Shown here: piece after piece, positions 63,137 through 64,000 of the stretch
Layout: every line of letters begins with the position of its first letter
Numbering within the stretch: position 1 is the stretch's first letter
Source of the DNA: Streptomyces sp. ADI96-02
GTDB lineage: Bacteria; Actinomycetota; Actinomycetes; Streptomycetales; Streptomycetaceae
NCBI RefSeq assembly: GCF_003846185.1
Contig: NZ_ML123034.1
Span: 2,448,248 to 2,512,247 of the forward strand
Length of the DNA stretch: 64,000 nucleotides
Direction: 5' to 3'
The notes under the pieces: generated by a model
What the model saw: the letters and a program-made list of their open reading frames with translations, nothing else
What the model was told of the DNA's origin: nothing
The model's database searches: none
Made by a program: the position numbers and the translations under genes

Positions 63137-64000
63137 GCGAGACCTTCCAGTACGTCGGCGAGTGCGGTGACCCCTGCCGCGCAGTCGTCCTCGGCGGCGT
63201 GCTCGGCCGGCGAGTGCGAGATGCCGGTGGGGTTGCGCACGAAGAGCATGGCGGTGGGCGCCGAGGCGGACAAAATACCCGCGTCGTGGCCCGCGCCGGT
63301 GCCGAGGACGGGCACGGGCCGGCCCGTGTCGCCCCGGTCCGCCAGGATCCTGGCCAGTTCGTCGCGCAGGGCGTGCTCGAACTCGACCACGGGCGTGAAG
63401 GACTCCCGTACGACGGCCAGGTCGATGCCGGCCCGGTCGGCGTGGTCCCGGGCGGCCCGCTCGATGCCGGTGACGACGGCGTCGAGGGTGGCCTGGTCGG
63501 CGGCGCGGGAGTCGAGCCAGCCGCGTACGAGGGAGGGGATGGCGTTGACGCCGTTCGGCTCGACCGCGACCTTGCCGAAGGTGGCGAGCGCGCCGGTCAG
63601 TTCGGCCTCGCGGCGGGCGGCGAGCACGGTCTCGGCGTACGTGAGCATCGGGTCGCGCCGGTCGGCCAGGCGGGTGGTGCCGGCGTGGTTCGCCTCGCCG
63701 CCGAAGTCGAACCGCCAGCGGCCGTGCGGCCAGATGGCGGAGGCGATGCCGACGGGGTCGCCGCTCAGGTCGAGAGCGCGTCCCTGCTCGACGTGGAGTT
63801 CGACGAACGCCCCGATCCGGGAGAGCCGTTCCGGGTCCGGGCCGATGGACCCGGGATCGTGTCCGGCGGCCTCCATGGCGCGCGGCAGGGTGACGCCGTC
63901 CGCGTCGCGCAGCCGATGGGCGTCCGCGACGGAGAGCTGCCCGGCGGCGAGCCGGGATCCGACGCAGGCCAGCCCGAAGCGCGCGCCCTCCTCGTCGCCG
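63127..64000 (-). CDS. allantoate amidohydrolase / M20 family hydrolase (5' end outside window)
   Basis: A partial gene: the stop is at 63127 and the frame runs open through the right edge, so at least 291 codons are present and the start lies beyond 64000. Visible motifs are [18 protein letters not shown] near the edge, [14 protein letters not shown] (substrate/metal Glu), [20 protein letters not shown] (dimerisation/lid domain), and [36 protein letters not shown] (metal His). The family releases ammonia from allantoate or N-carbamoyl amino acids. It is coupled to hutF by a 10-nt overlap. Confidence 0.9.
   Translation of the reverse strand, partial: GDEEGARFGLACVGSRLAAGQLSVADAHRLRDADGVTLPRAMEAAGHDPGSIGPDPERLSRIGAFVELHVEQGRALDLSGDPVGIASAIWPHGRWRFDFGGEANHAGTTRLADRRDPMLTYAETVLAARREAELTGALATFGKVAVEPNGVNAIPSLVRGWLDSRAADQATLDAVVTGIERAARDHADRAGIDLAVVRESFTPVVEFEHALRDELARILADRGDTGRPVPVLGTGAGHDAGILSASAPTAMLFVRNPTGISHSPAEHAAEDDCAAGVTALADVLEGLACS

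Overview
The window is chromosomal DNA of an actinomycete, almost certainly a Streptomyces. GC content is very high with strong third-position GC bias, starts are often GTG, and genes are often coupled by GTGA/ATGA overlaps. It carries a whiB gene, a SigB-like sigma factor with its anti-sigma partners, F420 biosynthesis genes and many LytR-CpsA-Psr (LCP) proteins. From memory, the gene order resembles the core S. coelicolor segment running from sahH through whiB, cofD/fbiB and purE/purK to sigI and the hut genes.

Layout. 0.2-3 kb: SpoIIM-like membrane protein, RDD membrane protein and an unknown 204-residue protein. 3-11 kb, minus strand: sahH, a cation-diffusion transporter, manA, a SIS-domain protein, a Trm112-like zinc ribbon, manB and a DUF3499 protein (SAH recycling and mannose activation). 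11.4-18.2 kb: a degenerate metallopeptidase-family protein, then DUF5719 and a giant membrane glycosyltransferase in an overlapping pair, then whiB. 18.9-21.9 kb: cysteine dioxygenase-like cupin, cofD and fbiB as an operon. 22-25.8 kb: AlkA-type glycosylase, secreted PGRP amidase and a TIGR03089 protein. 25.9-26.0 kb: a 164-bp palindromic, MITE-like element. 26-35.7 kb: five LCP proteins, interrupted by an acyl-CoA thioesterase.

35.9-42.3 kb is accessory in character. It has XRE/DUF5753 and DUF397 genes, a winged-helix regulator with a structured leader, a DHFR/RibD-like reductase, and a five-gene plus-strand block: hypothetical, DUF6879, XRE/DUF5753, a tiny Asp-Gly-containing peptide, and a protein-L-isoaspartate methyltransferase (PIMT) homolog. 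The last two, 6 nt apart, are the best candidate for an undescribed system: an imiditide-like RiPP cluster (peptide aspartimidylation by a PIMT homolog without an ATP-grasp enzyme).

42.4-53 kb returns to core genes: acyl-CoA dehydrogenase, UDP-glucose dehydrogenase, membrane-type dipeptidase, purE/purK, GtrA, a two-component pair and a POT peptide transporter. 53-57.6 kb: a three-gene surface cluster with two sortase-type anchored proteins (LAATG and LPRTG) and a two-module membrane protein. 57.8-60.2 kb: anti-sigma kinase, STAS antagonist and the divergent sigma factor. 60.4-64 kb: hutI, hutF and a truncated amidohydrolase for histidine and allantoate catabolism.

A recurring structural theme is short tandem repeats (13-25 bp units) that overlap the 3' ends of genes, so the stop codon lies inside the array (SIS gene, manB, hutI; two-copy versions at two LCP genes). 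Similar arrays sit in other spacers. No tRNA, rRNA, CRISPR array or complete insertion sequence was seen.
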